A stretch of 64,000 bases of DNA from positions 1 to 64,000 of the forward strand of contig JAFYOI010000035.1 of NCBI GenBank assembly GCA_017560255.1. Direction: 5' to 3'. This document shows, piece after piece, positions 52,508 to 59,649 of this stretch. How positions within the stretch are numbered: the stretch's first letter is position 1; every line of letters begins with the position of its first letter. Under the pieces are notes generated by a model. That model searched no databases, was not told where the DNA came from, and saw only the letters and a program-made list of their open reading frames with translations. Made by a program: the position numbers and the translations under genes. Source of the stretch: Clostridia bacterium. GTDB taxonomy: Bacteria; Bacillota; Clostridia; Oscillospirales; Acutalibacteraceae.

Positions 52508-52999
52508 ATGAAAAGAAAATTGATTGCAAAAATAATCCTGCTTGTTTTAATAGTGTCTTTGATGACTACGATCTTTATTTTTTCTCATCAGCCTGCCGAC
52601 GTGTCGGGTGAGGTAAGCGGAGGACTCATTTACCGGGTGCTGAACTTCATAATGTCGGGTTTTGACTCTTTGAGTGAAGCGAGCAGAGCGGAAATGGTCG
52701 AATCGTTGCAGTTCGTTGTCAGGAAGTGCGCGCACGCTTTCAGTTATGCGACTTTGGGCGGCTTGCTTATGGGATTTATGTTGACTTATGATTTTAAGAA
52801 AATCATAAACGGCGTTGCGATAGCGTTTGGTGTTGCATTTTTGTATGCCGTCAGTGACGAAGTGCATCAACTTTTCGTGCAAGGTCGAAGCGGACAGGTT
52901 TCGGACGTGGTTCTGGACAGCGTGGGTGCAGTTTGCGGTATTTGCATTGTCCTGCTCTGCGTGAAATTAACGCGTAAACGTCGATTAAAGAAAAAATAA
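52508..52999 (+). CDS. VanZ-like family protein
   Basis: 163 residues, four helices. The VanZ signature is clear: IFIFSHQPADVSG, VRKCAHAFSYATLG and SDEVHQLFVQGRSGQVSDVVLDSVG in outline. VanZ gives low teicoplanin resistance in enterococci; most chromosomal members have unknown roles. It starts three bases after the acyltransferase stop. No terminator is visible after it. Confidence 0.9.
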   Translation: MKRKLIAKIILLVLIVSLMTTIFIFSHQPADVSGEVSGGLIYRVLNFIMSGFDSLSEASRAEMVESLQFVVRKCAHAFSYATLGGLLMGFMLTYDFKKIINGVAIAFGVAFLYAVSDEVHQLFVQGRSGQVSDVVLDSVGAVCGICIVLLCVKLTRKRRLKKK

Positions 53000-53030
53000 A
53001 ATAAAAAAGCAAAAAAACTTAAAAAAAGAC

Positions 53031-53059
53031 TTGACATATCCTAATATAAATGATATACT
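53031..53059 (+). promoter_or_regulatory. Promoter of the tRNA-Thr/tRNA-Tyr operon
   Basis: TTGACA, 17 bases, TATACT: near consensus, ending 18 bases before tRNA-Thr. Confidence 0.9.
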
Positions 53060-53077
53060 CTCTCTTGTTGAAAAAAT

Positions 53078-53153
53078 GCTGGTGTAGCTCAGTTGGTAGA
53101 GCAGCTGATTTGTAATCAGCAGGTCGGGGGTTCGAGTCCGTCCACCAGCTCCA
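53078..53153 (+). tRNA. tRNA-Thr (TGT)
   Basis: A complete cloverleaf: acceptor GCTGGTG pairs with CACCAGC, discriminator T and an encoded CCA. The anticodon loop TTTGTAA gives TGT (Thr). The T-arm has GGGTTCGAGTCC. Confidence 0.97.
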
Positions 53154-53175
53154 TTTTTTTGACACAACTGAATAG

Positions 53176-53260
53176 GGGAGAATTCCCGAGTGGCCAAAGG
53201 GGGCAGACTGTAAATCTGTTGCGATTCGCTTCGGTGGTTCGAATCCACCTTCTCCCACCA
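53176..53260 (+). tRNA. tRNA-Tyr (GTA)
   Basis: Acceptor GGGAGAA pairs with TTCTCCC, discriminator A and an encoded CCA. The anticodon loop CTGTAAA gives GTA (Tyr). A long variable arm is present, as expected for a class II bacterial tRNA-Tyr. Confidence 0.97.
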
Positions 53261-53263
53261 AAA

Positions 53264-53294
53264 AACAGACTTGCTATTGCAAGTCTATTTTTTA
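53264..53294 (+). terminator. Terminator of the tRNA-Thr/Tyr operon
   Basis: AGACTTGC and GCAAGTCT form a stem (53267-53286) followed by ATTTTTTAT. Confidence 0.88.
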
Positions 53295-53393
53295 TCCATT
53301 GCGAAAGCAATGGCATATCATCAACGATAGCATCGCTATCGTTGTATCTCATCAGTCCGTCGGGACTGTATATCATCACGCATAGCGTGTATC
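53294..53393 (+). repeat. Palindrome array 1 (unlike palindromes with a conserved linker)
   Basis: Four different perfect or near-perfect palindromes: CATTGC-GAAA-GCAATG, AACGATAGC-ATC-GCTATCGTT, AGTCC-GTCG-GGACT and ACGC-ATA-GCGT. They are joined by ten-base linkers GCATATCATC, GTATCTCATC and GTATATCATC, ending with GTATC. The palindromes share no sequence; the linker is constant. It lies directly after the tRNA terminator. Confidence 0.9.
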
Positions 53394-53396
53394 AAA

Positions 53397-53426
53397 AAAC
53401 GGTGCAGTTAAACTGCACCGTTTAAT
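53397..53426 (-). terminator. Terminator of ddh
   Basis: AAACGGTGCAGTT and AACTGCACCGTTT stem with A and T runs. It serves the minus-strand gene and could also catch plus-strand read-through. Confidence 0.88.
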
Positions 53427-53428
53427 TT

Positions 53429-54412
53429 TTACAGCAATTTTCTTCTCATTTCGTCGCGGGACATTGTGCTCAGGTCTGCGGGGGCGATATCAAAAATCGT
53501 CTGGCAGCCCGTGATTCCGCGTTCCTTCATTCTCATAGCGGCTCTCGCCAATGCGATAAGTACGCTTGAAGTAAACTGCGGATTGGAATCAAGAGTGAGT
53601 TTGTATTCAATCGTCTGCTTGCATTCGCCGTCCCAACCCGTAACACCGCTACGGATTACGCTACCGCCGTGGGGGAGGCCAGAATGATCTCTTGCCATTT
53701 CTTCTTTTGTGATGAACTCAACCGTCGTGTCGTAGTCGGTAAAATAGTTGGGCATGTTTACTATTGCCTCGGTGATAGCCGCTTTGTCAGCGCCGTCCTC
53801 AGCAACAACAAAGCAGTGACGTGTGTGCTTTTCCCTTGTTGTAAGGTCGGGGTTTTCACCGTTACGAACGCGGTCAAGCGCCTCAGGAACGGGGATTGTG
53901 TACTGACGGCAATCAACAACGCCCGGAATGCGCCTTACGGCATCAGAATGGCCCTGGCTGACACCTCTGCCCCAGAAGGTATAATCCTTACCCTGCGGGA
54001 GAATAGCACTTGCATACAGGCGATTTACGGAGAACAAGCCGGGGTCCCAACCGCCCGAAATAACAGCAATATTGCCGTTTTCAACCGCCGCCGCATTAAC
54101 TCTTTCAAAATGTTCGCCAATAGCGGCGTGGGTGTCAAAACTGTCAATAACGTTGAAGTGTTTTGCAAGTTCGGGCGTCATCTCGGGCAGGTCTGTCGCA
54201 CTGCCGCCGCACAGGAGAAGTACGTCCACTTTGCCCTGCCAGGAGAGAATATCATCCATAGCAACAACGGGCACGTCGGGGGTACGGATTGTGAGTGATT
54301 CGGGATTCCTGCGTGTAAATACTGCGGAAAGCACCATATCATCATTCTGCGCAATAGCGCACTCAGCACCTTTTGCCAGGTTGCCGTAACCTACAATACC
54401 AATTCTTATCAT
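53429..54412 (-). CDS. ddh: meso-diaminopimelate D-dehydrogenase
   Basis: 327 residues. The Rossmann motif is GIVGYGNLAKG near the start. Later come SCGGWDPGLF-like GGWDPGLFSVNRLYA and WGRGVSQGHSDAVRRIPGV, the Ddh active-site region, with YTIPVPEAL next. It makes meso-DAP from tetrahydrodipicolinate in one NADPH-dependent step for lysine and peptidoglycan, a route seen in a limited set of bacteria including many gut Firmicutes. Confidence 0.95.
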   Translation of the reverse strand: MIRIGIVGYGNLAKGAECAIAQNDDMVLSAVFTRRNPESLTIRTPDVPVVAMDDILSWQGKVDVLLLCGGSATDLPEMTPELAKHFNVIDSFDTHAAIGEHFERVNAAAVENGNIAVISGGWDPGLFSVNRLYASAILPQGKDYTFWGRGVSQGHSDAVRRIPGVVDCRQYTIPVPEALDRVRNGENPDLTTREKHTRHCFVVAEDGADKAAITEAIVNMPNYFTDYDTTVEFITKEEMARDHSGLPHGGSVIRSGVTGWDGECKQTIEYKLTLDSNPQFTSSVLIALARAAMRMKERGITGCQTIFDIAPADLSTMSRDEMRRKLL

Positions 54413-54450
54413 AAAAACACCTCACTGAAAATTCATTAAAAAACGAAAAA

Positions 54451-54480
54451 ATTATATCATAATTATATGCAAAAAATCAA
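54451..54480 (-). promoter_or_regulatory. Promoter of ddh
   Basis: Minus strand TTGATT, 18 bases, TATAAT with an extended TG. Confidence 0.65.
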
Positions 54481-54509
54481 CCCTGAAAAACTATATTCAT
54501 CTCATAGAA

Positions 54510-54546
54510 AAATAGCACCCGATTTTTTCGATCGGATGCTATTCTT
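54510..54546 (-). terminator. Terminator of the XRE regulator gene
   Basis: AATAGCACCCGAT and ATCGGATGCTATT form a stem with one mismatch around a T-rich loop. On the minus strand it is followed by a T run (complement of the As before 54510). Confidence 0.75.
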
Positions 54547-54751
54547 TTACAAACTCAATGATGTCGCTTACTCCGCAATCAAGCGCGTAACACAGCGCGT
54601 CAAGAGTTTTTGTGCTTATCGCTTCACCTTTTTTGATTCTGTGCAACGTGTTTGCGGAGAATCCCTGTTTAAAAATCAACTGATATTCCGTGATGCCCTT
54701 TTTAAAAAGTGTTTCATAAAATGGCGCGTAACTTATCATTTTCATCACCAT
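54539..54751 (-). CDS. XRE/Cro-type HTH regulator
   Basis: 70 residues at most. The helix-turn-helix reads KKGITEYQLIFKQGFSANTLHRIKKGE, then AISTKTLDALCYALDCGVSDII. This is the HTH_26/YozG-like compact repressor form. ATGs at 54751, 54745 and 54739 are all possible starts. It is divergent from a two-gene module, with a palindrome in the shared promoter region, so autoregulation and control of that module are likely. Confidence 0.85.
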   Translation of the reverse strand: MVMKMISYAPFYETLFKKGITEYQLIFKQGFSANTLHRIKKGEAISTKTLDALCYALDCGVSDIIEFVKE

Positions 54752-54775
54752 TTTAATATTATCATACTTAATCTC

Positions 54776-54804
54776 TTGACTATACTCAATAAATTGAGTA
54801 TAAT
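54776..54804 (+). promoter_or_regulatory. Promoter with palindromic operator of the CFI-box module
   Basis: TTGACT (54776-54781), 17 bases, TATAAT (54799-54804). The spacer is filled by the perfect palindrome TATACTCAAT-AA-ATTGAGTATA (54781-54802), an ideal place for repressor binding by the divergent XRE protein. Confidence 0.85.
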
Positions 54805-54833
54805 TATGTCAAATAAAATCGGGAGGTAAGTGT

Positions 54834-55076
54834 ATGGAAATTTTTTTTATGCTTATAATAGGCATAATATTGGTAAGTGGCTTTGTTGTTCTGGAGTGGG
54901 TTTTAGATAATATTTTGTGGATTGGTGCAATCGTGATTATTTTGGCTATAATCTCCATTGTAAGAGGATTCCGGGACTATAAAGATTTTGGCTTTAGTTT
55001 TTGGGAGTTTGTGTTTCTTTTAATTAAGGTCGCAGCAATAATTGGTAGCGTATATATGATGATTTCATTTGCTTAA
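54834..55076 (+). CDS. Small membrane protein of the XRE-controlled module
   Basis: 80 residues with three hydrophobic helices (about 3-22, 26-43 and 58-78) and a short charged loop RGFRDYKDFGF. GGGAGG precedes the ATG. It is the first gene behind the palindromic promoter and is followed 15 bases later by the CFI-box gene. The function is unknown. It is AT-richer than the surrounding housekeeping genes. Confidence 0.7.
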   Translation: MEIFFMLIIGIILVSGFVVLEWVLDNILWIGAIVIILAIISIVRGFRDYKDFGFSFWEFVFLLIKVAAIIGSVYMMISFA

Positions 55077-55091
55077 AAGGAGGGAATTTTA

Positions 55092-56033
55092 ATGGAATGC
55101 AACAAAATAGAAAATTATGATGCTTTAGTCAGACGTGCAAATAAAATGGTTGATGATTTTAATCAATATCCGTTAATGACTGATGGTGGTGCTGGTTGGT
55201 CGCTTGATCCAATAAGGGATGTGTTTAATTATAATCCGTTGTTTGTGTTAGCACGGTTGAAAAAATCGGTTATGGATATGTTGCTTGAAAAGACGGATTA
55301 TCGATATGATGAAAAGGATTTGCTTCCGATATTAGAGGAAACTTACGAAAAAAAAGAAAAGAAACATTGTATTAGAATAATGGAAATATTGATCAATAAT
55401 TTTAAGAAGGAAATGGATGGTTTTAGATTTAAACACGACAATTATATGGATTTGCGTAAGCCAGAAACAAAAATTTTCTATTATGCATATAGCGTCTTTT
55501 ATATATCTAAAAAAATCAATAATGCATCGGGAATGTTCGTTGCAAGAAATATTTTGAAAGCGTTGGAGTTAATACAATGTGAAAGAAATCCCGACAATCC
55601 CATTATTGGTATTAAACGTACAGGCAAGATGTTGAATTTGAGGGAGTTTAATGAAGATAGAACAATATATGAAAAACTGTTACATATGATTGAAACAGAG
55701 ATAGAAAATTCTTCTGATGAAGAAACGAAAGCCAAGCTCACGCAAACAAAACAGAAGGAAAACAAGAAAAAGGGATGCTATGTAGCAACCTGTGTGTATG
55801 GCTCATATGATTGTCCACAGGTCTGGACATTGAGAAGATATAGAGATTTTTGTTTGTCAGATACAGTTTTTGGAAGATTGTTTATAAAGGTATATTATAA
55901 AGTGAGTCCATTTATTGTGCGTAGATTTGGAAAAAGTAAAATTTTTAAGTGTGTTTGCAAAGCTCCACTGGAATTGCTTCTTAAAAGATTGCATAGGAAG
56001 GGCTATGAAGATACACCCTATGAAGATGATTGA
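55092..56033 (+). CDS. CFI-box-CTERM protein of unknown function
   Basis: 313 residues. The N-terminal ~220 are helical and charged with no motif I know. At 229-238 is CYVATCVYGS, followed by WTLRRYRDFCLSDTVFGRLFIKVYY and SPFIVRRFG: the CFI-box C-terminal domain found at the ends of many unrelated bacterial proteins, of unknown function. AAAGGAGGG precedes the ATG. The AT-rich, transposable-looking module with its own regulator suggests horizontal origin. Confidence 0.75.
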   Translation: MECNKIENYDALVRRANKMVDDFNQYPLMTDGGAGWSLDPIRDVFNYNPLFVLARLKKSVMDMLLEKTDYRYDEKDLLPILEETYEKKEKKHCIRIMEILINNFKKEMDGFRFKHDNYMDLRKPETKIFYYAYSVFYISKKINNASGMFVARNILKALELIQCERNPDNPIIGIKRTGKMLNLREFNEDRTIYEKLLHMIETEIENSSDEETKAKLTQTKQKENKKKGCYVATCVYGSYDCPQVWTLRRYRDFCLSDTVFGRLFIKVYYKVSPFIVRRFGKSKIFKCVCKAPLELLLKRLHRKGYEDTPYEDD

Positions 56034-56037
56034 TAGA

Positions 56038-56075
56038 TAAAAATACCCCTCGTTTTGTAACGAGGGGTATTTTTG
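56038..56075 (+). terminator. Terminator of the CFI-box module
   Basis: AAATACCCCTCG and CGAGGGGTATTT form a 12-base-pair stem followed by a T run. Confidence 0.9.
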
Positions 56076-56082
56076 CGTTCGC

Positions 56083-56157
56083 AACCCTCACGGGTTCGAA
56101 TCCCATATCAAACTGAACAAAACAAAAAGAACCCATCTTGCGATGAGTTCTTTTTTG
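56083..56157 (+). other. Possible tRNA 3' remnant followed by a terminator
   Basis: CGGGTTCGAATCCC (56091-56104) has the exact form of a tRNA T-arm. About 20 bases later comes a terminator-like stem (AAAAGAACCCATC / GATGAGTTCTTTT, 56125-56156). The rest of a tRNA is missing and there is no CCA. It may be an attachment-site scar or a decayed tRNA gene. Confidence 0.45.
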
Positions 56158-56221
56158 TTGCGAAAGAGCAGTAAAAAGGTGCGTGAAATGCTAGGTTATT
56201 TGCCAGAAGTAGTATTTTTGT

Positions 56222-56782
56222 TCAATTAAAAAATTTAACATATTGTTTTCGTAAGTGAAACCAACCGAACAAATGTCGAAGTGCAATCGTTAATCCAACA
56301 AAACCAACGATGGCTAAAAACAGATGCCTAATGTCTAAAAGTGGATTCTTATTAACAACGCACGATAAGGTTATACCTGCAACAGCTATCGCTGTAAAAA
56401 GAAGTCCAATCAGAACATATTGCATTACCAAATGTCTTAAATAGATATTTCTGTAAAACGTTCTTTGCAGCAAATCTTCTGTTTTCGTTATACGATAAAC
56501 AGAGGTGGTTTTAAGCAGTTCAATAAAACTACCGCCTATTTCGGTGGCTTTGAGTTGCTTTTTTAATGCTTGCTCGGTTATTATCATTCCACTTTCCTTG
56601 ACAAAAGAACAAGTAAAGAAATATTTAACTTCCTTATTTTGTGACCGAATAAATCTAAATTTTCTGAATCCGGAGATTTTATCTAATCTCCACCCATCTT
56701 TCTCCAGTTGTTCCAGTTTGGACTCAATTTCTTCACATTTCCATATTGGAGAGAAGAAACGCATTGACATTGTCTCTTTCAA
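56222..56782 (-). CDS. DUF2812-type membrane protein
   Basis: About 186 residues. The N-terminal part (IESKLEQLEKDGWRLDKISGFRKFRF) is the DUF2812 signature. Two helices follow near the C-terminus, then a basic tail. Such proteins often pair with PadR regulators; none is next to it here. AAAGGAGG seven bases before a TTG at 56782 sets the start. The longer frame to 56908 runs into the palindrome array and is rejected. Confidence 0.75.
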   Translation of the reverse strand: MKETMSMRFFSPIWKCEEIESKLEQLEKDGWRLDKISGFRKFRFIRSQNKEVKYFFTCSFVKESGMIITEQALKKQLKATEIGGSFIELLKTTSVYRITKTEDLLQRTFYRNIYLRHLVMQYVLIGLLFTAIAVAGITLSCVVNKNPLLDIRHLFLAIVGFVGLTIALRHLFGWFHLRKQYVKFFN

Positions 56783-56831
56783 AATGCCACCTCCTTTGCA
56801 ACTGATTATATTACAAATTAACACACTTTTC

Positions 56832-56934
56832 AATGATGTATCGCTTGTGCGATATGATATACGGCTTACGCCGCATGATATACTTGTTTCGCAAGCATGA
56901 TATATCATCCGTTCCGACAGGGAACGGATATCAT
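56832..56934 (-). repeat. Palindrome array 2 (inverted relative to array 1)
   Basis: Different palindromes, ATCGC-TTGT-GCGAT, CGGC-TTAC-GCCG, CTTG-TTTCG-CAAG and CCGTTCC-GACAG-GGAACGG, are joined by the plus-strand linker ATGATATAC (GTATATCAT on the minus strand). The linker is the same as in array 1, in reverse. It lies downstream of the minus-strand tRNA-Gln and its terminator, so the order tRNA, terminator, array is kept in the same sense. Confidence 0.9.
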
Positions 56935-56940
56935 TGCAAA

Positions 56941-56976
56941 AAACCTCTTTTGTCAGGTAGACAAAAGAGGTTTTTT
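56941..56976 (-). terminator. Terminator of tRNA-Gln
   Basis: AACCTCTTTTGTC and GACAAAAGAGGTT form a 13-base-pair stem, with A and T runs on either side. Confidence 0.9.
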
Positions 56977-56979
56977 ATA

Positions 56980-57053
56980 TGGCAGCGGAATAGGGATTCG
57001 AACCCCAACAAACAGAGTCAGAGTCTGTCGTGCTACCGTTACACTATTCCGCT
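56980..57053 (-). tRNA. tRNA-Gln (CTG)
   Basis: Reading the minus strand, acceptor AGCGGAA pairs with TTCCGCT, with discriminator G and an encoded CCA. The anticodon stem ACAGA/TCTGT holds loop CTCTGAC with anticodon CTG (Gln). The T-arm has GGGTTCGAATCCC. Confidence 0.95.
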
Positions 57054-57120
57054 TTGAACACAAAGAATATTATATACTATTTTTTCCAAGTGTCAAGTGT
57101 TTTATTCAAAAATTTTAATT

Positions 57121-58386
57121 TTATTTTGCGATTTTTACGTATTCGTCGGCGAGTGCGGAAAGTTTGATGGGTGTTTGTTCGCCCGTTTCCATATTTTTGA
57201 GTTTTCCGCTATCGGTAGCAATCTCATCATCGCCAATAACAACAACGTATTTTGCGCCGATTTTGTCGGCATATTTCATTTGCGCCTTGAGTGAACGCTT
57301 TGTAAGGTCAAACTGCGCCGCGATTCCGTTTTCTCTGAGATTGTTTACGTACTTAACCGACTCGTTAAAGGAGTTTTCACCGATGCAGGCAATATATACG
57401 TCGCATTTCGGCGGCTCGGGGAAGTAGCAATTCTGCGCTTCCATAAGGAGTATGAGTCTCTCAATGCCAAGACCGAAACCGAGTGAGGGGATATGAGTGC
57501 CGCCCATCTGCTCAACAAGTCCGTCATAACGTCCGCCGCCGCAAACTGTGCCCTGTGCGCCGATGCTGTTTGAAACGAATTCGAAAACGGTCTTTGTATA
57601 GTAGTCAAGACCTCTTACGATCGAGGTGTTGACAGTAAAATCAATACCCATAGCGGTCAGGTGTTTCTGGAGATTTTCAAAATGCTCCTTACACTCGTCG
57701 CAGAGGTAGTCAATCGTCCTCGGCGCATCTTTTGCAATCTCACCGCAAACGGGACTCTTACAGTCAAGAATTCTCATCGGGTTTGTTTCAAGTCTGCCGT
57801 GGCAAGTGCCGCACAACTGTTCCTTATTGCTTTCAAAATGCTGCTTGAGAGCGCTATGGTAAGCCTTTCTGCATTCGGGGCAACCGATTGAGTTGATTTG
57901 AAGCGCAAGGTCTTTTACGCCGAGTTTTTTGAAGAATCTGTCCGCAAGTGAAATGATTTCGGCATCAGCAAGAGCGTCCTGCGCGCCGAAGCATTCGATG
58001 CCGAATTGGTGGAATTCGCGCAATCTGCCCGCTTGCGGTTTTTCGTATCGGTAACAAGAGGTGAGGTATGCAACCTTCTGCGGCAAACCCTCGTTATAGA
58101 GCGCGTGTTCTAGCAAAAGTCTTACCGCACCCGCTGTACCCTCGGGGCGCAGAGTGATTGAGCGGCCTCCCTTGTCCTCAAAGGTGTACATCTCTTTTTG
58201 CACAATGTCAGTCGTGTCGCCAACGCTTCTCTGGAACAACTCCGTGTACTCAAAAACGGGTGTACGCTCCTCACGGTAGCCGTAGAGAGCGGCAACCTCA
58301 AGCGCCGTTTTTTCAATATATTGAATTTTATGGCTTTCGCTGGGCAATACGTCCTGTGTGCCCTTAATCGCTTTGATAGAAGCCAA
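57121..58386 (-). CDS. hisS: Histidyl-tRNA synthetase
   Basis: 421 residues, class II. The start IKAIKGTQDVLP, motif 2 with SCYRYEKPQAGRLREFHQFG, the histidine loop VRGLDYYTKTVFEF and motif 3 LGFGLGIERLIL are all clear. A C-terminal anticodon domain follows. The start is a TTG at 58386 after GGGAGG; the frame beyond it includes that site. Last gene after serC-serA. Confidence 0.95.
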   Translation of the reverse strand: MASIKAIKGTQDVLPSESHKIQYIEKTALEVAALYGYREERTPVFEYTELFQRSVGDTTDIVQKEMYTFEDKGGRSITLRPEGTAGAVRLLLEHALYNEGLPQKVAYLTSCYRYEKPQAGRLREFHQFGIECFGAQDALADAEIISLADRFFKKLGVKDLALQINSIGCPECRKAYHSALKQHFESNKEQLCGTCHGRLETNPMRILDCKSPVCGEIAKDAPRTIDYLCDECKEHFENLQKHLTAMGIDFTVNTSIVRGLDYYTKTVFEFVSNSIGAQGTVCGGGRYDGLVEQMGGTHIPSLGFGLGIERLILLMEAQNCYFPEPPKCDVYIACIGENSFNESVKYVNNLRENGIAAQFDLTKRSLKAQMKYADKIGAKYVVVIGDDEIATDSGKLKNMETGEQTPIKLSALADEYVKIAK

Positions 58387-58410
58387 ATTTATTCCTCCCA
58401 ACAAATAGAT

Positions 58411-58443
58411 AAAAGGCTTTTATACTTTTGGGGTATAAAAGCC
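58411..58443 (-). terminator. Terminator between serA and hisS
   Basis: GGCTTTTATA and TATAAAAGCC form a stem, followed on the minus strand by TTTTATC. hisS may be partly read through from serCA. Confidence 0.75.
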
Positions 58444-58454
58444 GAATATCCTTA

Positions 58455-59618
58455 CTATCTGATAACTCTTACGCGAACAACGCCGTCAACTTCACGGAGT
58501 TTTGCAACGATTGTATCGCTTACGTTGCCCTCAAGGTCAACAACAGTGTAAGCCATATTTTTCTTTGACTTATTTGTGAGGTTTTCGATGTTGATTCCCT
58601 CGGCAGAGAATACACCGGAAATTCCCGCAATCATATTCGGAATGTTCTTATGAATTACGCAAACACGGTCGCCCGCTGTTCTGTCAACGATAACTTCGGG
58701 CATATTAACAGAGTTTTTGATGTTACCGTTTTCAAGGTAGTCGATGAGCTGAACTGCCGCCATGTGAGCACAGTTGTCTTCAGCCTCGGGTGTGGAAGCG
58801 CCAAGGTGGGGGATAGCGATTACGCCGTCAACACCGATGAGATTTTCATTCGGGAAGTCGGTAGCGTAAGCGGAAACTTTGCCGCTTGCAAGTGCCTCAA
58901 TGATGTCTGCATCGTTTACGAGTTCGCCTCTTGCAAAGTTGAGGATGCGAACGCCGTCCTTCATTGTAGCGATGGACTCTTTGTTGATAAGTCCGTTTGT
59001 TTCAGCGTTGAGCGGAACGTGGATTGTGATATAGTCGCAGTTAGCAAAGATTTCTCTTGTGCTCTTTGCGTGTTTGATTGAACGGGAGAGGTTCCAAGCG
59101 GCGTCAACGGAGATAAATGGGTCGTAACCGTAAACCTCCATACCAAGATTTTTAGCGCCATTAGCAACGAGAATACCGATTGCGCCGAGGCCGATAACGC
59201 CGAGTTTCTTGCCCTTGATTTCAGGACCTACGAATGCGCTCTTGCCTTTTTCAACGAGTTTTGCAACGCCTTCCTGACCTTTGAGGGTCTTACACCACTC
59301 AATAGAGGGGATGATTTTTCTTGATGTGAGAAGAAGTCCGCAAAGAACGAGTTCCTTAACTGCGTTTGCGTTTGCACCGGGTGTATTGAAAACCACAACG
59401 CCCTGTTCGCCGTAAGCATCAACGGGGATGTTGTTTACACCTGCGCCTGCTCTTGCAACAGCAAGGAGGGATTCGGGAACTTCCATATCGTGCATTGCTG
59501 CGGAGCGAACGAGGATTGCATCGGGATTTTCAATCTTGTCACCGCATGTGTATGCCTTAGGGTCGAAATTATCAAGACCAAAGGGAGAAATTTTATTTAA
59601 AGTTAATACCTTGTACAT
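58455..59618 (-). CDS. serA: D-3-phosphoglycerate dehydrogenase
   Basis: 387 residues. The NAD domain has GVIGLGAIGILVANGAKNLGM, then the Arg region NFARGELVND, the Glu and the catalytic His in IPHLGASTPEAEDN. A short C-terminal ACT domain (about 310-387) may sense serine. First step of serine biosynthesis. The ATG at 59618 is chosen because the upstream TTG is too close to AAGGAG. Confidence 0.95.
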   Translation of the reverse strand: MYKVLTLNKISPFGLDNFDPKAYTCGDKIENPDAILVRSAAMHDMEVPESLLAVARAGAGVNNIPVDAYGEQGVVVFNTPGANANAVKELVLCGLLLTSRKIIPSIEWCKTLKGQEGVAKLVEKGKSAFVGPEIKGKKLGVIGLGAIGILVANGAKNLGMEVYGYDPFISVDAAWNLSRSIKHAKSTREIFANCDYITIHVPLNAETNGLINKESIATMKDGVRILNFARGELVNDADIIEALASGKVSAYATDFPNENLIGVDGVIAIPHLGASTPEAEDNCAHMAAVQLIDYLENGNIKNSVNMPEVIVDRTAGDRVCVIHKNIPNMIAGISGVFSAEGINIENLTNKSKKNMAYTVVDLEGNVSDTIVAKLREVDGVVRVRVIR

Positions 59619-59649
59619 TGGTTTCAAACTCCTTTATATAAATCAGTAA

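Noticed and set aside
53294-53393. CRISPR-like array after the tRNAs
   Set aside because: The constant part is only ten bases, the variable parts are palindromes rather than spacers, and no cas genes are present.
56783-56908. N-terminal extension of the DUF2812 frame
   Set aside because: It is formed by the palindrome array, and the ribosome binding site supports the TTG at 56782.
58387-58454. T-box leader before hisS
   Set aside because: The gap is only 68 bases and holds a simple terminator; there is no T-box core.
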